From Eubacteriales bacterium (GTDB taxonomy: Bacteria; Bacillota; Clostridia; Lachnospirales; Lachnospiraceae), in the NCBI GenBank assembly GCA_030536555.1, contig JAUNPU010000018.1, positions 30,349 to 75,917 on the forward strand: a DNA stretch of 45,569 bases, read 5' to 3'. The notes under the pieces are model-generated. The model made no database searches. It saw only the letters and a program-made list of their open reading frames with translations, and was not told where the DNA came from. The position numbers were made by a program, and so were the translations under genes. Of this stretch, positions 42,672 through 45,569 are shown piece after piece (position 1 is the stretch's first letter; each line of letters begins with the position of its first letter).

Positions 42672-43649
42672 CTATAACTCATCGTCGCGGCTCAGTCGTT
42701 CGTACAATGGGCGATTTCTCATTTTTCGTAGCTGTGCCCTCTGAAGTGAAAAATGCTCCTCCTTTAAGATCAGAAGTCCGTCTTTGTCATATTTAGAAAG
42801 AAGCAATCCCCTAATCATTCTGCCAAACGATGGCTTCTCTGCTCGGTACGCCGCTTCCTTAATCAGCTCCTCTGCATTCTTCCTGGTCAGAGGAATCCCC
42901 TTTTCTTCCAGAATTTCAACACATTTGTACAGAGCCAGCATATTCTTTCCAGTAATGCTGCAGTCAATTGCAGCTGCATACCGGCAGGCATACTGCGCAA
43001 ATTCATCAATATCCATCTCTTCTTCCGCATCATCCTCGTTCTCTGCCTCCGGCTGTTCAGTTTCCAGCTGCATACTCTGCTCCGATAACACTACTGCTTC
43101 TGCTGCATGATATTCTCCACTCCCAATGCACTCATTTTTTCCATTTTGAGAAACCAATCCCTCCTCTTCAAATTGAACACCACTTTGATTTGTAAAAGCA
43201 TTTGTCGTTTTTTCTTCTTTTGATGATATCGTTGTATTTCTTCCAGTATGTACAATTATTCCTGAAATTAATTTCTTTAATTCCTTCACATTTTTATCAT
43301 TCTTTTTAAACGAAACAATCTGATCCGTACTAATATACAATTCAAATTCATCATTTAAAGTGACATTCTCTATCTGAACAGGAAAAACAGGTTTTTTGTA
43401 ATTAACAGCACGTTCTGTTTCCTTTGAAACCCAAATTGAATTCTGCGCTTCATTCGATAACATCAAAACAAAACACGCACACTCTTTTATAGCGCAATTT
43501 ATTACCCGTGCATACTTGCTTCCTGCAGGGATATCTCCTGGTGCCATCCAGGTTTCAATCCCCTCATCATTCAAAAGCTTTCGTAAAGCATCGGCTTCTG
43601 TCTGATTTTTTGTACTATAACTTATAAACGCATACTGATGATTTCTCAT
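42672..43649 (-). CDS. ThsB-like TIR-domain protein
   Basis: The 325-residue protein begins YAFISYSTKN; its TIR domain covers about 6-120, with WMAPGDIPAGSKY and the conserved Glu77 in SIWVSKETERAV. This is the layout of Thoeris ThsB proteins, which turn phage sensing into a cyclic ADP-ribose-type signal. The C-terminal 120 residues (about 200-325) are helical and unfamiliar. GAGGTGA lies 3 bases before the start. It is the second gene of an operon with the TIR-Sel1 gene. No ThsA (SIR2/SLOG or equivalent) is next to it. Confidence 0.8.
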   Translation of the reverse strand: MRNHQYAFISYSTKNQTEADALRKLLNDEGIETWMAPGDIPAGSKYARVINCAIKECACFVLMLSNEAQNSIWVSKETERAVNYKKPVFPVQIENVTLNDEFELYISTDQIVSFKKNDKNVKELKKLISGIIVHTGRNTTISSKEEKTTNAFTNQSGVQFEEEGLVSQNGKNECIGSGEYHAAEAVVLSEQSMQLETEQPEAENEDDAEEEMDIDEFAQYACRYAAAIDCSITGKNMLALYKCVEILEEKGIPLTRKNAEELIKEAAYRAEKPSFGRMIRGLLLSKYDKDGLLILKEEHFSLQRAQLRKMRNRPLYERLSRDDEL

Positions 43650-43726
43650 TGCTCACCTCATAATCGAATCTGCTTCCAAATATATCATTTAAATTCCATA
43701 ATTCTGAAACCATTAACTCTCTTACA

Positions 43727-45292
43727 TTATATCCCTAATTCATCCATCTGTTTAAGCATCATCAACGCTTCTGGCGCACCATTTTCGGCTGCATGCTTAA
43801 AGCACAGATACGCTTTATCCTCATTTGGCTCACATCCTCTGCCCGACAGATACATCGTGCCCAGCACAAATTCAGAAGGTGCATCACCACAGTCTGATGC
43901 ATATTTACAATAATTGAACGCTTTTTCATAGTTGTGAAATTCCGGTTTCTGATATAGAAGTGCCAGCTGGGCGGCTGACAGGATATGCCCCTGTTTTGCT
44001 GCTTTTTCAAAATATTCTATGGACAGTTGTAAATTTTTTTCAACATGGCCATAGCTATACATATATCCCAACATATACAAGGCATAAACATTGTTTGTCT
44101 GAGCGGCCATAAGATAATATTTTTGCGCCTTTGCGAAATCTTTTTTTAAGCCTCCGGTCGGGTTGAAATACAATGCTCCCAGTTCATATGCAGCCTGAGG
44201 ATATCCCCCTTCAAGTGCCATTTGGAAATATCTTGCCGCTTCAAAATAATCTGGTTTAAAGGGGCTGCTCAGAACGCCCGTTCTGTTCATGATTCCCATT
44301 TGAAATGCCGCTTCCGGATATGTTTCTGCCATTGTTTCGTAAATTTTTGCAGCCTTGCCAAACTCTCCGTGTGACATATAGAATCTGCACAGCGTATCTT
44401 TTCTTGGATTATCAAGTGAATTCAGGATTGACAAATAATACTGCTCCGTTTGCTCGTAATCATAATCGCACCCACTTCCGATCGTTTTCATAAACCCGAC
44501 CTGTCCTGCAGAATACATATCCCCTCTGGCCGATTTAACATGATATTCATAGCTTTTCTCGTAGGATTGGTTTTCTCTCGGCATACTGCCTGCATAGTAC
44601 ATTCGCGCAATAAATTTATCTGCGACCGGTGCGTATTCGCCTTCCGTTGCGGAGACCTTCTTAAGCCAAAATGCCGCTTTCCGTTCATCCTTTCCGCCGG
44701 AAATGCCATAATAGTAATAGATTCCCGCGGTCAGCATTGCAGACACATCACCATTTTCCGCCTGAACCAATGTATCAGCCAATACTTTATCGACATCAAA
44801 CAATTTACTGGAATTGTATACATCTCGATATCCGTTCTTTCCGTCATTTCGCGAAAGCAGAATACCGCAAAGAACAGAATACGGCGATTTTATATATTGT
44901 TCAGGAAAAACATATGCATCTATATTGGGAAAGAATTGAAGTTTTTCCGGAAACCCGGATGCATCATCTGGCATTGTTGTTCCATTCACCAATAAAGGAA
45001 TTATATTTTTTTCATACTTCCTTGCACATAGTAATTCATCTCTGGTCCAGCATATTTTATTATTCGATAATAATTGAGCGATGTAATCCTCCGTAACAAT
45101 GCAGACAAAATCCTTGCATACACGAATAGCCTGTCTGAGTCTTTCGGGAAAATCTCCTCTTCTTTCCTCATCAGGATTGAAATATACACTGTACCCTGAA
45201 TCTTTTAAATCATTTGAGATTCTCGTAGCAAAATTGTTTCCAACACCATCGTTGCGATATGAAATAAATATATCTTTTCTTGTTTCCACCAT
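43727..45292 (-). CDS. TIR - Sel1-repeat protein
   Basis: The 521-residue protein has a TIR domain at about 7-125: DIFISYRNDG, then CIVTEDYIAQLL and CWTRDELL (Glu86 in the W-x-x-x-E catalytic place). From about 170 to 515 there are Sel1-like repeats of 36 residues (AYELGALYFNPTGGLKKDF; ALYMLGYMYSYGHVEKNL). Sel1 repeats bind partner proteins. AAAGGGAG precedes the start. It leads the two-gene TIR operon and has its own promoter. Confidence 0.85.
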   Translation of the reverse strand: MVETRKDIFISYRNDGVGNNFATRISNDLKDSGYSVYFNPDEERRGDFPERLRQAIRVCKDFVCIVTEDYIAQLLSNNKICWTRDELLCARKYEKNIIPLLVNGTTMPDDASGFPEKLQFFPNIDAYVFPEQYIKSPYSVLCGILLSRNDGKNGYRDVYNSSKLFDVDKVLADTLVQAENGDVSAMLTAGIYYYYGISGGKDERKAAFWLKKVSATEGEYAPVADKFIARMYYAGSMPRENQSYEKSYEYHVKSARGDMYSAGQVGFMKTIGSGCDYDYEQTEQYYLSILNSLDNPRKDTLCRFYMSHGEFGKAAKIYETMAETYPEAAFQMGIMNRTGVLSSPFKPDYFEAARYFQMALEGGYPQAAYELGALYFNPTGGLKKDFAKAQKYYLMAAQTNNVYALYMLGYMYSYGHVEKNLQLSIEYFEKAAKQGHILSAAQLALLYQKPEFHNYEKAFNYCKYASDCGDAPSEFVLGTMYLSGRGCEPNEDKAYLCFKHAAENGAPEALMMLKQMDELGI

Positions 45293-45346
45293 AGCTCCCT
45301 TTCCTCCCGTTTACATCAGGCATAGTCAACTGCTTTTCCTTTTCTG

Positions 45347-45374
45347 ATTATAGCATTAAAAAGAGCAGATTCAA
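45347..45374 (-). promoter_or_regulatory. Promoter of the TIR operon
   Basis: Minus strand: TTGAAT (45374-45369), 16-base spacer, TATAAT (45352-45347), about 55 bases before the TIR-Sel1 start. Confidence 0.6.
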
Positions 45375-45411
45375 CGCAAAATCAGTCAAGATGAAGCTTT
45401 AACGATCTTCA

Positions 45412-45569
45412 TTATCTATTTCGCCAAAACATTAGCAAAACTCTATCTATGGTATCCAAAAGACCGGCAAGATGGTAATTGATACTCCCGCGCCAGACAA
45501 AAGTATAACGGTTAGCATTGGCTTCAATCTTGGTCCCGTCAATAAAAAGCTCTTTGAGCGTGATCAGGC
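45412..45569 (-). mobile_element. Truncated IS1182-type transposase, extends beyond the window
   Basis: The minus strand reads ELFIDGTKIEANANRYTFVW, then SINYHLAGLLDTID. This is the central DDE-transposase segment of IS1182-family elements, in frame up to the window edge. It ends at a TAA after RVLLMFWRNR, well before the family's usual C-terminus, so this copy is broken at its 3-prime end. Its position suggests mobile DNA at the right edge of the island. Confidence 0.8.

Noticed and set aside
42672..45292. Complete Thoeris defence system
   Set aside because: Only TIR (ThsB-like) genes are present; no ThsA-type SIR2/SLOG effector was found in the window.

Overview
The window looks like chromosomal DNA of a Clostridia/Lachnospiraceae-type Firmicute. 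Base composition is mid-to-low GC, ribosome binding sites are strong AGGAGG-type sequences, and lipoproteins and a surface protein are of Gram-positive type. The species cannot be fixed from the sequence. No rRNA, tRNA or CRISPR array was seen.

Left flank (1-5.4 kb), ordinary host genes. A 92-93 bp tandem repeat array is followed by a minus-strand operon (GGDEF protein, membrane-anchored extracellular protein, SASA-type carbohydrate esterase). Divergent from it lies a plus-strand unit with a long Ser/Glu/Pro-rich surface protein and a 56-residue membrane peptide, ending in a clean terminator. A minus-strand lipoprotein follows. At 5558-5668 a stretch encoding only the C-terminus of a tyrosine recombinase abuts the next operon and probably marks the edge of an island.

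Island (about 5.6-42.1 kb). Almost everything is on the minus strand, in long, tightly packed operons that I read as one large conflict/defence or secretion-type system. (a) 14575-5670: a small acidic protein, a degenerate SEDS (FtsW/RodA)-like membrane protein, a WG-repeat membrane protein, a TIR-STAND NTPase-propeller protein, and a protein with SpoVG-like repeats plus a replication-relaxation-like module; a good promoter precedes it. (b) 23639-14761: SNF2-type helicase, MoxR AAA+ ATPase, metallopeptidase-vWA protein, Card1-like PD-(D/E)XK nuclease, membrane vWA protein, and a second replication-relaxation-like protein. (c) A single gene with its own promoter and terminator (24892-23828) encodes a tubulin/FtsZ-like GTPase fused to a TIR domain. 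(d) 29851-24974: two very small proteins, a coiled-coil protein, a four-helix membrane protein, an OmpA-domain lipoprotein, a ClpP-like protease and a VirD4/TraG-like ATPase. (e) Two convergent genes encode large RyR-domain proteins with Rossmann (TrkA-N-like) modules; the minus-strand one also carries a Card1/Can2-like nuclease end. (f) 41994-36251: an HExxH protein, a two-helix peptide, a DNA/RNA non-specific-endonuclease-like protein, a TrwB/VirD4-like ATPase with an apparently inactive paralogue, an M48 peptidase and very small ORFs.

Right flank (42.1-45.6 kb). An isolated YafQ-like toxin gene has a TGA in place of the conserved Gly just before its catalytic His. It is followed by a two-gene TIR operon (ThsB-like TIR; TIR-Sel1) with its own promoter, and a truncated IS1182-type transposase at the window edge.

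Working idea (inference): four TIR proteins could make NAD-derived nucleotide signals, and the RyR/Rossmann and Card1-like nuclease proteins could read them. The vWA/MoxR, helicase and coupling-ATPase modules would form a membrane-linked DNA or protein handling machine. No relaxase, VirB4 or complete integrase is visible, so a normal conjugative element is not supported.
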